Shown here in pieces: positions 8,205 to 16,008 of a stretch of 64,000 nucleotides of DNA. Below the pieces are notes generated by a model. It ran no database searches and had not been told where the DNA came from. It worked only from the letters and a program-made list of their open reading frames with translations. Source of the stretch: Amnibacterium sp. CER49 (GTDB lineage: Bacteria > Actinomycetota > Actinomycetes > Actinomycetales > Microbacteriaceae); NCBI RefSeq assembly GCF_029846255.1, contig NZ_JARVWQ010000002.1:620001-684000 (forward strand), given 5' to 3'. The position numbers were made by a program, and so were the translations under genes. Every line of letters begins with the position of its first letter. Position 1 is the stretch's first letter.

Positions 8205-9734
8205 GCCGACGGCGTCCCCGTGGTGCGGCGCATCGGGTCGTGCCGGCGCGCGGAGCTCCACGAGGACCACCGCCTGCGGTGCGAGGTCGAGGTCGAGCTG
8301 CACGCCGCCCGCGTCGGACACCCGGAGATCGAGAGGGCCGTCGACGTCTCCCGTCGTCGAGGTGCGCGTGGCGCTCACCGTCCGGCCCGCCCAGGGCAGG
8401 TTCCGGATCTCGACGCGGACGGATCCGACTCCCGCCGACGCCAGCTCCCGCCGTTGCGGCGGCAGGGTGAGGCCGAGCTCGATGCGCTCAGCGCCGATGG
8501 GGATGCGGAACGTGAAGCGGTCCTCCGCCCGTTCGACGAGCGCCGAATCAGGGGCGACGTAGTTGGCGACGAGCACGCGCACCACGTCCCCGTCTCGACC
8601 GGCGGCGCAGGTGAGACCCGATTCGTCCCCGCCGGTGACCGCCAGGCGGTGACCCCGGAGCGCTCGTCCGGCGAGGGCGAGCGCGCGGGAGCGTTCGTCG
8701 GGCCCGCCGTCCGCCGTTCCGACGCCGCCCGGATCGACGAAGCCGTAGTGGGGGTCGCGCCCGCTGTCGGCCCGGAAGAAGAAGGCATGGTCGATGACGG
8801 TGTCCTGCAGATGGATCGCCGTCGCCGCCTGGAACGCGCCCTTCTCCGCCGCCGGCGCGGAGCTGCTGGGAACGGCGAGGTAGTTCCAGTAGCAGAGCGT
8901 CAGGTCGGTGTCGGGAAAGCCGTGGCGGTCGAGCAGGGCGCGCAGCTCGGCGGACACGTAGCGGTAGTCGAGGGGATCGCGAGTGCCGTCCGTGAACCAG
9001 AGGAAGGAGAAGAAGTCCAACGGCAGCTCGTGCTCGCGCACGAACCCGAGGAAGCCCTCCCGGTACGGCGCATCGGCCTCGAGGGGGAACGCGTTGGCCG
9101 GACCGCCCACCGTCAGGGACCGGTCGACGCGCCGCACCGCCTCGCAGAACGCCCGGTACATGGCGTAGAACTCCTCGGGGCGTCCCGCGAAGTGCAGCTG
9201 TCCGAGGTCGGGCTGGTCCCCGAACTCGTAGATGCGGATCGGCTTCGACGGGCCGCCGGCCCACCCCTGCGAGTAGTGGCGCACGATGTGCTCGACGACG
9301 CGGCCGTACAGGTCGAGGTCGTGTGCGGGGAGCTTGTTGGAGGGGATCGAGCTGGCCACCGTGAACATGACCTCGGCGCCGATCGCGTGCACGGCCTCCA
9401 CCCACGCGTCCGTCGCCGCGAAGTTGTAGCTCGCGGGATCGTCGACGGGAGCGTCCCAGTCGGGGAACAGGCTCCTCGGATCGCCTCGCGTGTCGAGCCG
9501 CGAGACCCAGTCGAACGACCGCACGACCGTGACCCCCGCTTCGCGCCACAGGGGCGTCATGTCCGGGAACTGCGGGTGGCCGGCGACCGGCCCGGGGATG
9601 CCTCCGACTCCGTTCAGCGGTCGGAAGGCGCTCTCGTCGCCGGCGTCGACCACGAGCAGTCGGGTGAGGGACGCCGACCTGGAGGAGCCCGCGGGGGACG
9701 ATCCATCGGTGCTCGGCACGAGCATCTCCTTCAC
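8193..9734 (-). CDS. GH39-like protein lacking both catalytic glutamates
   Basis: A 513-residue (GTG start; ATG at 9725 also possible) TIM-barrel protein with a C-terminal beta domain (about 360-500). It aligns by eye with GH39 beta-xylosidases: YEFGDQPDLG (169-178) sits at the family's 'E-x-W-N-E-P-N' acid/base segment, followed by a typical EEFYAMYRAF helix and VGGPA. LTLCYWNYL (279-287) sits at the 'I-T-E-x-N' nucleophile segment. The acid/base Glu is Gln174 and the nucleophile Glu is Tyr282, so a classical retaining hydrolase is unlikely. No signal peptide is evident. It forms a pair with the FAD monooxygenase upstream (21-base gap), and the pair is flanked by direct repeats. It may bind glycosides, or use a different mechanism. 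Confidence 0.65.
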   Translation of the reverse strand: MKEMLVPSTDGSSPAGSSRSASLTRLLVVDAGDESAFRPLNGVGGIPGPVAGHPQFPDMTPLWREAGVTVVRSFDWVSRLDTRGDPRSLFPDWDAPVDDPASYNFAATDAWVEAVHAIGAEVMFTVASSIPSNKLPAHDLDLYGRVVEHIVRHYSQGWAGGPSKPIRIYEFGDQPDLGQLHFAGRPEEFYAMYRAFCEAVRRVDRSLTVGGPANAFPLEADAPYREGFLGFVREHELPLDFFSFLWFTDGTRDPLDYRYVSAELRALLDRHGFPDTDLTLCYWNYLAVPSSSAPAAEKGAFQAATAIHLQDTVIDHAFFFRADSGRDPHYGFVDPGGVGTADGGPDERSRALALAGRALRGHRLAVTGGDESGLTCAAGRDGDVVRVLVANYVAPDSALVERAEDRFTFRIPIGAERIELGLTLPPQRRELASAGVGSVRVEIRNLPWAGRTVSATRTSTTGDVDGPLDLRVSDAGGVQLDLDLAPQAVVLVELRAPARPDAPHHGDAVGVPA

Positions 9735-9755
9735 AGCGAGGGCCGGTCCGGCCGG

Positions 9756-10919
9756 TCAGTAGGGCATCCGCAGCAGGCGGTTCGCGTACTCGTTCGCGAT
9801 CGGCTCGTCGTGGCGCAGGTGCTCGATGCGAGCTCGGTACGCCTCGGGCGTGACGGAGTCGAACTCCTCGAGCATCGACTCGATCGAGCGGTCGTGGACC
9901 GCACGGACGCGCGGCAGGCGGCGCTTCATGAACTCGAGCTGCGCATCGAGCAGGGTCTGCTCCTTCGCGAGCTCCTGGGCGAGGACGACTCCGTCCTCGA
10001 TGCTCATGGCGGCTCCCGACCCCAGGTACGGGGTCATGGTGTGTGCCGCGTCGCCCAGGATCATCACGCGGCCGCGGAACCACGGGTAGGGCACCCACAC
10101 GGTCGAGTAGGGCGTGTAGGCGACGTGCTCGGCGGAACGGACGTCCTCCAGCGCGTCCGCCAGGAACTCGGATCCTCCGGTGAGGGCGGCTGCACGGTCG
10201 TGCATGACCTGGGCCATGTGCTCCGGGTCGTACCGCGGGCGCCCCTCCTCCGCGACCGTGAGGACCATGTACATGGTGTCCTCGGACAGCGGCGTGAGCA
10301 TGATCTTGCCGCCGTAGCCCTGGCAGATGATCGGCTGCATGATCCTGCGGCGATTCGGAAGCCCGGCACGCCAGGCCACACCCCCCACCGGGCGGGGAGC
10401 GTGCTTCTCGCCGAAGTAGTCGCGGCGGATCTGCGAGTTGACGCCGTCGAAGCCCAGGACGAGGTCGTAGTCGGCCTGGTCGCCGCTGCTGAAGGTGACT
10501 GCGGCCTTGTCGTCATCCTGTGCCACATCGGTGACGGTGGTGCTCATGCGGAAGGTGCAGCCGTTGTCGAGGGCGTGCTGCGCGGCCAGCCCGAGGAAGG
10601 CGACTCTCGACATCGTCACGCAGCCCGGGAGGCCTTCATCCCGGGTGCCGTAGCTCATGGTGCTGAGCAGGTTCCCGTCGGAGTCGTAGTTGTCGATCCC
10701 CGGCGCCGGGTGGCCCATCTCGAGGACCTTCTCCAGCAGGCCGATCTCGCGCACGGCTCGGAGGCCGTTGATGCGGAGGCCGAAGCCGACGCCGGCGACG
10801 CTGATCTCGGGCTTGTCGTCGATGACCTCGACACGAGCGCCGACTCGAGCCAAGGCCGAGGCGGTCGTCAGACCGCCGATGCCGGCACCGACGATCAGGA
10901 TCTTCAGGGGCGCTCCCAT
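9756..10919 (-). CDS. FAD-dependent aromatic-type monooxygenase
   Basis: A 387-residue group A flavin monooxygenase (p-hydroxybenzoate hydroxylase fold). ILIVGAGIGGLTTASAL (residues 6-22) is the FAD Rossmann motif, LVLGFDGVNSQIRRD (about 155) is the family's DG motif, and VMILGDAAHTMTPYLGSGAAM (about 280-300) is the GD motif. These enzymes use NAD(P)H and oxygen to hydroxylate phenols. The ATG at 10919 has GGAGAGG about 8 bases before it; a TTG farther upstream was not chosen. It lies inside the repeat-bracketed pair with the GH39-like gene. An aglycone hydroxylase role is plausible but unproved. Confidence 0.82.
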   Translation of the reverse strand: MGAPLKILIVGAGIGGLTTASALARVGARVEVIDDKPEISVAGVGFGLRINGLRAVREIGLLEKVLEMGHPAPGIDNYDSDGNLLSTMSYGTRDEGLPGCVTMSRVAFLGLAAQHALDNGCTFRMSTTVTDVAQDDDKAAVTFSSGDQADYDLVLGFDGVNSQIRRDYFGEKHAPRPVGGVAWRAGLPNRRRIMQPIICQGYGGKIMLTPLSEDTMYMVLTVAEEGRPRYDPEHMAQVMHDRAAALTGGSEFLADALEDVRSAEHVAYTPYSTVWVPYPWFRGRVMILGDAAHTMTPYLGSGAAMSIEDGVVLAQELAKEQTLLDAQLEFMKRRLPRVRAVHDRSIESMLEEFDSVTPEAYRARIEHLRHDEPIANEYANRLLRMPY

Positions 10920-11020
10920 GGTGTGGTCCTCTCCGAGCAACTCCGAGCTCCTTCCTGAGCGAGCCCCGGCCCGCGATCGACCGCCTGCTCGGCGGTGTCG
11001 GTGATGGTCGCGGAGGACAT
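10904..11020 (-). pseudogene. 38-codon fragment resembling the 5' end of the NTF2-like gene
   Basis: After the stop of alpha-1 an ATG opens a short frame (start MSSATITDTAEQAV) that runs into the FAD-monooxygenase start. Its leader and first codons (ACCATCACCGACACCGCCGA) resemble the leader and first codons of the NTF2-like gene at 8162 (CATGACCGACACCGTCGA), downstream of the other repeat copy. I read it as a duplicated, truncated gene start left by insertion or recombination. Chance similarity is not excluded. Confidence 0.35.
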
Positions 11021-11022
11021 CG

Positions 11023-11049
11023 CGTCCCGGTTCCTGATCAGGCCGGGAC
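11023..11049. repeat. 27-bp imperfect direct repeat, right copy
   Basis: Partner of 8178-8204 (24/27 identical). It contains the last codons and stop of alpha-1 and the following spacer. Distance between copies is about 2.85 kb. Confidence 0.75.
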
Positions 11050-12075
11050 GGCCGCGACGGTCTCCTCGATGGCGCGGCGCATGAGGTCGTGCTGCCGCTT
11101 CACGAGGTCGATGGGATCGGCCTCGCCGAGGTCCTGGAACGCGTGGCCCTCCCACTCGCTCGAGAGGTAGCCGCGGTAGCCGCCCTCGACGAACCGGCGC
11201 ACGATGCGCGGGACGTCCATGGCCGGTTCGTTCCCGGCCTCATCGATGTCGTAGAACTTCGCGTGCACGTGGAAGATGCGCGGCATGATGTCGAGCCACT
11301 CCTCCGGCGGCACGAGCCCGTGCATGTTGAAGGCGAGCCGGGTGAACGGGCCGAAGCCCGTCGGGTCGACGCCCTCGCCGCGCAGGTAGTCCTCGAACCT
11401 CTGGTTGCGCACGTGCATCGGCGTGGGCTCGTGCCAGATCTCGTCCATCACCGGGAAGTGGCGCTCGTCCATGCCCATCCGGGACAGCTGGCCGAGCAGC
11501 GTCGGTGAGAGGGAGTGCATCGTCGAGGAGAAGTCGGCGGTGAACCCGAGCCGGTCGGACTGCAGCTCGTCGTACATCTCCCGGATCTGCAGCACGTGCG
11601 GGTCGTTCGGCCCGGACGGCGCGTGGATCTCGTAGCCGAGCCGCTGGTCGTAGCGCTCGGCGAGCGGGAGCAGGCTCTTCAGCAGCTCCTTGCCGTGCGA
11701 GCGGATGACGACGCGCGAGAAGCCGAGGGTGTGCGCGGTCGCGAGCTGCCGGGCGAGGAACTCGTGCTCCTCGTCCGGCGTCATGTCACGGTCCTTGCGG
11801 CGGCCCATGTCGAGGTTCGTGCCGATGGCGGAGGGCTCGAGGCCGTAGCGCTCGATCGAGTCGCGCCAGAGCCGCACGAAGTCGTCGTCGACGTCGGGGT
11901 ACGTGCGCAGCAGCTGGGCGATGTTGAACTCGATGCCCGGCCCGAGGCCCTCGTCGGCGGCGGCCTTGATGAGGGTCTCGGGCGTGTAGATCCCGGCGGC
12001 GAACTCGCTCGTCAGCGAGTAGAGGGTGACGCCGAGCTTGATGCCGGTGCCGGCGATGCCGGTGTCGTCCGTCAT
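11038..12075 (-). CDS. C-glycoside deglycosidase alpha-subunit-like TIM barrel (alpha-1)
   Basis: A 345-residue AP-endonuclease-2-type TIM barrel (sugar phosphate isomerase/epimerase superfamily). Candidate metal and catalytic residues sit at the expected strand ends: Glu and His in GYEIHAPSGPND (about 148), Asp in GFTADFSSTMH (about 182), His in HVHAKFYDIDE (about 265) and Glu in SSEWEGHAF (about 300). CarC/DgpC-type alpha subunits use such a Mn site to eliminate the aglycone from a 3-keto-glycoside, together with a beta subunit. Strongly similar to the alpha half of the fusion protein at 14448. It follows alpha-2 by 14 bases; its presumed partner beta-1 lies downstream at 6982. Confidence 0.8.
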   Translation of the reverse strand: MTDDTGIAGTGIKLGVTLYSLTSEFAAGIYTPETLIKAAADEGLGPGIEFNIAQLLRTYPDVDDDFVRLWRDSIERYGLEPSAIGTNLDMGRRKDRDMTPDEEHEFLARQLATAHTLGFSRVVIRSHGKELLKSLLPLAERYDQRLGYEIHAPSGPNDPHVLQIREMYDELQSDRLGFTADFSSTMHSLSPTLLGQLSRMGMDERHFPVMDEIWHEPTPMHVRNQRFEDYLRGEGVDPTGFGPFTRLAFNMHGLVPPEEWLDIMPRIFHVHAKFYDIDEAGNEPAMDVPRIVRRFVEGGYRGYLSSEWEGHAFQDLGEADPIDLVKRQHDLMRRAIEETVAAVPA

Positions 12076-12089
12076 GCGGGTGCTGCCTC

Positions 12090-13190
12090 TCAGGAGTGGA
12101 CGGGCTGGGCGAGGTGCGCCGCGAGCTGCGCCCGTGCCTCGGCGGGGTCGGTGATCATGCGGGAGCCGGCGGCCTCCGCGGCGGAGCGCTGCACGGCCTG
12201 CTCGCCGGCGATGATCTCGAAGGGGCTCTGCCAGGAGTTCCAGTGCCAGCCCTCGTACTCGCTCGAGATCGCGCCCGTGTAGCCCTGCTCGACGAGCAGG
12301 CGGATGAGGTCGCGCACCGGCACCGACGGCTCCTCGCCGGACTCGTCGATGCCGAAGAACTTGCCGTGCACGTGACGGATCCACGGCATGATCTCGAGCC
12401 AGTCGTCCACCCTGGCCGGCCCGAAGAGGCCGGTGCCGTTGATGCCGAAGTCGACGCCGAGGTCGGGACGGCCGTTCTGCGCGGCGAGCGCGATGAAGCG
12501 TCCGAACCGCTGCCCGTGGTCGGCCTGGTCCTTCGGGGGCCCCGCCTCGGAGAACTCGTTCCAGAGGTCGACGACCTTCGCGAGCAGGTCCTCGGACGCA
12601 CCGCGCCGGCGGTACGCCTCGATGAGCGACGGCGCGAAGCCGACGGTCGTGGCGCCCCAGTCGGCGGTGAAGCCGAGGTAGGGCGAGCCGACCTGCTCGT
12701 AGCGGTCGCGCAGCGCGAGGATCCGCGGGTGCGAGGCGTACTGGTCGGCGTGCACCTCGAGGGCGAGGGTCACGCCGTAGCGCTCGGCGACGGGCGCGAG
12801 GCGTTCCATCGAGTCGGGCTCGATCGAGATCTGCACGCGGGCGATCGGGAAGCCGAGCCTCGCCGCGGCCTCGATCTGGCGCCGCATGTACTCGATCAGC
12901 TCGTCCTGGTCGAGCAGCCGGTCGCGGTGGATGCCGATGTCCGCGTTGATCGCGAGCGAGGTGGTCACGAGCCCCACCTCGGCCACGAGGTCCTTGAACC
13001 AGCCGGCGAAGCGGTCGTCGATCTCGGGGAACCCGCGGAAGCTCGAGAAGCCGATGACCTCGAGCCCGGGGCCGTAACCCTCCGCGGCCGTCTTGCGGAT
13101 GAGGCCCTCGAGGTCGTACTCGCGCCCGTGGAAGGCGCGGGTGAAGCTGTAGAGGGTGACGCCCTGGATGGGCGAGCCGAGCGTGGTCAC
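12090..13190 (-). CDS. C-glycoside deglycosidase alpha-subunit-like TIM barrel (alpha-2)
   Basis: A 366-residue TIM barrel paralogous to alpha-1. It keeps LALEVHADQYASH (Glu and His), LGFTADWGATT (Asp), RHVHGKFFGIDE (His) and ISSEYEGWHW (Glu), so the metal site appears intact. It begins with GTG at 13190, inside the stop of the beta-2 gene (GTGA overlap), which makes beta-2/alpha-2 a clear translationally coupled pair. The C-terminal tail after the last barrel strand (about 40 residues) is longer than in alpha-1. Substrate is unknown; a different glycoside from that of alpha-1 is the simplest reason for keeping both. Confidence 0.8.
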   Translation of the reverse strand: MTTLGSPIQGVTLYSFTRAFHGREYDLEGLIRKTAAEGYGPGLEVIGFSSFRGFPEIDDRFAGWFKDLVAEVGLVTTSLAINADIGIHRDRLLDQDELIEYMRRQIEAAARLGFPIARVQISIEPDSMERLAPVAERYGVTLALEVHADQYASHPRILALRDRYEQVGSPYLGFTADWGATTVGFAPSLIEAYRRRGASEDLLAKVVDLWNEFSEAGPPKDQADHGQRFGRFIALAAQNGRPDLGVDFGINGTGLFGPARVDDWLEIMPWIRHVHGKFFGIDESGEEPSVPVRDLIRLLVEQGYTGAISSEYEGWHWNSWQSPFEIIAGEQAVQRSAAEAAGSRMITDPAEARAQLAAHLAQPVHS

Positions 13191-13597
13191 GCGACGGCCT
13201 CCTTCGTGCTCGCGGCCGCCATCGTCTTCGTGTCGTGCTCCTCGATCCGGAGCACCTCCCCGTCGCCGATAATGATGTACGGGATGTAGAGCTTCAGCTC
13301 GACGTCGACGCGGTGCTCGCCGCCGGCTTCCACCGGCAGCTCGCCCGAGACGACGGCCGAGTCGAGCGGGAACCACCAGTCGTCGGCGCGGGTGGCGAGC
13401 TCGGCGATCGCGTGCGTCTCGCCGTTCATCGTCCAGGTGAGCGAGTCGGCGGGCGCCCGCACGCCGTCGACGGCGAGGGCGACCTCGGAGATGCAGGACG
13501 CCGGGAGGGCGCGGTACCAGGGCAGGCGCACCTCGACGGCGGCGCGGCCCCCGTCGGTCGTGAGCGTGCCCTGCTCGATGATGCGGTCGGGGATCAC
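13187..13597 (-). CDS. C-glycoside deglycosidase beta-subunit-like protein (beta-2)
   Basis: A 136-residue member of the P-[WY]-Y-R group: VEVRLPWYRALPASCISEVA (about 21-40), followed by a DDWWFPLD segment and the ELKLYIPYIIIGDGEVLRIE tail. GTG at 13597 is the only start near a purine-rich leader (AAGGAAA about 12 bases upstream). The stop overlaps the alpha-2 start. Role by analogy to CarB/DgpB: a beta-sandwich subunit that completes the alpha active site. Confidence 0.78.
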   Translation of the reverse strand: MIPDRIIEQGTLTTDGGRAAVEVRLPWYRALPASCISEVALAVDGVRAPADSLTWTMNGETHAIAELATRADDWWFPLDSAVVSGELPVEAGGEHRVDVELKLYIPYIIIGDGEVLRIEEHDTKTMAAASTKEAVA

Positions 13598-13628
13598 GGC
13601 TTCGTGTTTCCTTCCTCGTCCGGAGACG

Positions 13629-14423
13629 TCAGGCCTGCGCGGCGAGCTCGCGGATGCGGGCGGTCGACGCGGCCGACTCGGTGGTCGGGTAGTACTCGAG
13701 GCCGATCGGCCCGTCGTAGCCGGAGTCGCGCAGCGTGCGGAGCGCCGCCGGCCAGTCGATGGCGCCGGAGCCCGGCTCACCGCGACCCGGCGCGTCCGCG
13801 ATCTGCACGTACGTGACGAGGTCCCCCGCGCCGGCGAGCTCGGCGGCGACGTCCTCGCCCTCGACCGTCGAGTGGTACAGGTCGTAGAGGATGCCGAAGA
13901 ACGGGGAGTCGACCCCGCGGGCGACGTAGGCGGACTCCGCGGTGCGGTCGAGCAGCGAGCCGGGGTGGTCGACGCGGACGTTCACCGCCTCGAGCACGAG
14001 CGTGATCCCGGAGCCGTCGATCTGCGCGATCGCCTTCCGGTAGATCTCGACGAGCTTGTCGAGCTGCACCTGGCGCTTCCAGCCGCCGAAGCCCGTGCCG
14101 CTGCCGACGACGATGCGCGGGCAGCCCAGCTCCTGCGCGATCGCGACGCCCTCGTCGAGCTTCCGGTAGAACTCCGAGTGGTCCCACGGCGGGATCATGA
14201 ACTGCGTTCGAGGCTCGGCGAGCTGCGCGGTGAGCGCCGTGCCGGTCTCCTGCAGGGCCGCCTTCAGCGCCGGGAGATCCTTCGGTGTGGCGGGGGCGTC
14301 GACGCCGGTCGGTCCCCACATCTCCACGGCGTCGAAGCCGGCGGCCGCCGCGGCGCGGACGCGGTCCTCGTAGGCACCGGCCTCGGTGAAGAGGAGCTCG
14401 ATGTTCGGTGCGAGTCGGTACAT
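13629..14423 (-). CDS. Hydroxypyruvate-isomerase-like TIM barrel
   Basis: A 264-residue protein of the Hyi branch of the sugar isomerase/epimerase superfamily. Start MYRLAPNIELLFTE is typical. LVLEAVNVRVDHPG (Glu), FGILYDLYHSTVEG (Asp), TYVQIADAPGRGEPG (Gln ligand followed by the family's 'ADxPGR' motif) and IGLEYYPTTES (Glu) place a metal site like that of E. coli Hyi. Members isomerise short or keto sugars. Between the fusion deglycosidase and beta-2, it may process the keto-sugar released by deglycosylation, which is an inference. Confidence 0.8.
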   Translation of the reverse strand: MYRLAPNIELLFTEAGAYEDRVRAAAAAGFDAVEMWGPTGVDAPATPKDLPALKAALQETGTALTAQLAEPRTQFMIPPWDHSEFYRKLDEGVAIAQELGCPRIVVGSGTGFGGWKRQVQLDKLVEIYRKAIAQIDGSGITLVLEAVNVRVDHPGSLLDRTAESAYVARGVDSPFFGILYDLYHSTVEGEDVAAELAGAGDLVTYVQIADAPGRGEPGSGAIDWPAALRTLRDSGYDGPIGLEYYPTTESAASTARIRELAAQA

Positions 14424-14447
14424 GGCCTTCTTCCTGTTCGGCCCTGG

Positions 14448-15923
14448 TCAGGCGGTGGCGAGCGCGGCGCGCATGCTCGCGCGGATGAGGTCGTGCTGTC
14501 GGCGGACGAGCACGAGGGGGTCGACCTCACCGAGCTCGGCGAAGGCGTGACCCTCCCACTCGCTCGACCAGTAGCCCCGGTATCCGCCGTCGACGAACAC
14601 GCGGACGAGCTCCGGGTAGTCGATTGCGGGCTCCTGCCCGTGCTCGTCGATGTCGTAGAACTTCGCGTGCACGTGGAGGATCTGGGGCATGATGTCGGCC
14701 CACTCGCGCGGGTCGACGTGGCCGTGCATGTTGAAGGCGAGGTGCGCGAAGGCGCCGAGGCGGCCCGGATCGAAGTCGCGGCCGCGGAGGTAGCCGATGA
14801 ACTCCTCCTGCCGCTGCCGCATCGGGGCGTCGGTCGCCCAGATCGCCTGCAGGCGGTCGACGGCCTCGTCGTCGAGCCCGGCGCGGCGCACCGCGCGCAG
14901 CAGCGTCGGCGACATCGCGTGCATGGTCGAGGAGAAGTCGGCGACGAAGCCGAGCAGCGGGGAGCCGAGCTCCGCGTAGGTGTCGCGGACCTTCAGGATC
15001 GTCGGGTCGTTCGGCCCCATCGGGGCGTGGATCTCGTAGGCGAGCTGCAGCTCGAGGCGCTCGGCGACCGGCAGGAGGCGGCGCAGCAGCTCCGGCTTCG
15101 CGCTCTGGATGCGCACGAGGGGGAACCCGAGCCGCTTCGCGCCCTGGAAGAGCAGCTCGCTGAACTCGAACTCCTCGTCGGGCGTCATGTCGCGGTCGCG
15201 CCGGCGGCCCATGTCGAGGTTCGCGCCGAACGACGAGGCCTCGAAGCCGTGCCGGTCGAAGGCCCCGCGCCAGCGCGCGATGAAGTCGTCCGACAGGACC
15301 GGGTAGGTGGGCAGCATCTGCGACGCGACGATCTCGATCCCGGGACCGATGCCGAGCTGCGCGACCCGGTCGAGCAGGCCGTCGAAGTCGAACCAGCCGG
15401 CGCGGAACTCGGCGCTCGCGGAGTAGAGGGTGAGCCCGAGCCGGAACGGGTCGCCGTCGGCCGCGGGCGGCGGCGCCTCGACCGTCTCGAGCGCGGGTGC
15501 GGGCGCGTCCCGGTCGGTCACCGTGAGCGCGAGCTGCTGGTGGACCACGTTCGGCACGTAGAGGCCGGGGCCGCCGTCCTGCCCGGGCGCGATCTGCATG
15601 TAGGGCAGCCGCAGCTCGCCGTGCACCACGACGTCGTGCGTCTCGCCGAGCGCGGCCCGCTGCGGGCGCCGCACGATGAGCAGCGGATGCGACTGGAGGT
15701 ACCAGAGCACCTCGCTCTGCTGCGGGAGCTCCGCGAGCGCGTACGTGTCGCCGTCGAGCTCGAAGGCGAGGTCCTCCTGCGGCACCGGCTCGCCGTCGAT
15801 CGTCACCTGCAGCGTGCCGACCGACGAGAGCCACAGGCTCCGGTACCAGGGGATGGTGAGTGACAGCGCGAGTCCGTCCGGATGGGTCCGGAGGCTCGCG
15901 TCGTCGATCAGTCCGTTCGGCAT
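14448..15923 (-). CDS. Fused beta-alpha C-glycoside deglycosidase-like protein
   Basis: A 491-residue single polypeptide. Residues 1-137 form a complete beta-type domain (SLTIPWYRSLWLSSVGTLQV at 21-40; RLPYMQIAPG at 105-114). Residues 138-158 are a Pro/Ala-rich linker. Residues 159-491 are a complete alpha-type TIM barrel with LAYEIHAPMGPND, LGFVADFSSTMH, HVHAKFYDIDE and SSEWEGHAF. In characterised CarBC and DgpBC systems the two parts are separate genes forming a complex, so fusion gives direct in-cis evidence that such beta and alpha proteins work together. No frameshift or internal stop occurs at the junction. Its 63-base upstream gap follows alpha-4. Confidence 0.82.
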   Translation of the reverse strand: MPNGLIDDASLRTHPDGLALSLTIPWYRSLWLSSVGTLQVTIDGEPVPQEDLAFELDGDTYALAELPQQSEVLWYLQSHPLLIVRRPQRAALGETHDVVVHGELRLPYMQIAPGQDGGPGLYVPNVVHQQLALTVTDRDAPAPALETVEAPPPAADGDPFRLGLTLYSASAEFRAGWFDFDGLLDRVAQLGIGPGIEIVASQMLPTYPVLSDDFIARWRGAFDRHGFEASSFGANLDMGRRRDRDMTPDEEFEFSELLFQGAKRLGFPLVRIQSAKPELLRRLLPVAERLELQLAYEIHAPMGPNDPTILKVRDTYAELGSPLLGFVADFSSTMHAMSPTLLRAVRRAGLDDEAVDRLQAIWATDAPMRQRQEEFIGYLRGRDFDPGRLGAFAHLAFNMHGHVDPREWADIMPQILHVHAKFYDIDEHGQEPAIDYPELVRVFVDGGYRGYWSSEWEGHAFAELGEVDPLVLVRRQHDLIRASMRAALATA

Positions 15924-15986
15924 GGGGATCCCCTGTTCCTGATCGGCCGGCGTCGTCGCCGTGTGACGTTCGGAGGCTAGCAGTGT

Positions 15987-16008
15987 TTATGTCGGTTTTG
16001 TACCGAAG
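15987..16008 (+). promoter_or_regulatory. Candidate ROK operator, before the fusion gene
   Basis: TTATGTCGGTTTTGTACCGA plus AG. It shares TTATGT-x-G-x-TTT with the copy at 18046 and, on the reverse strand, begins with CTTC like the others. It coincides with the last seven codons and stop of alpha-4, so part of the similarity could be coding coincidence. Confidence 0.3.
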
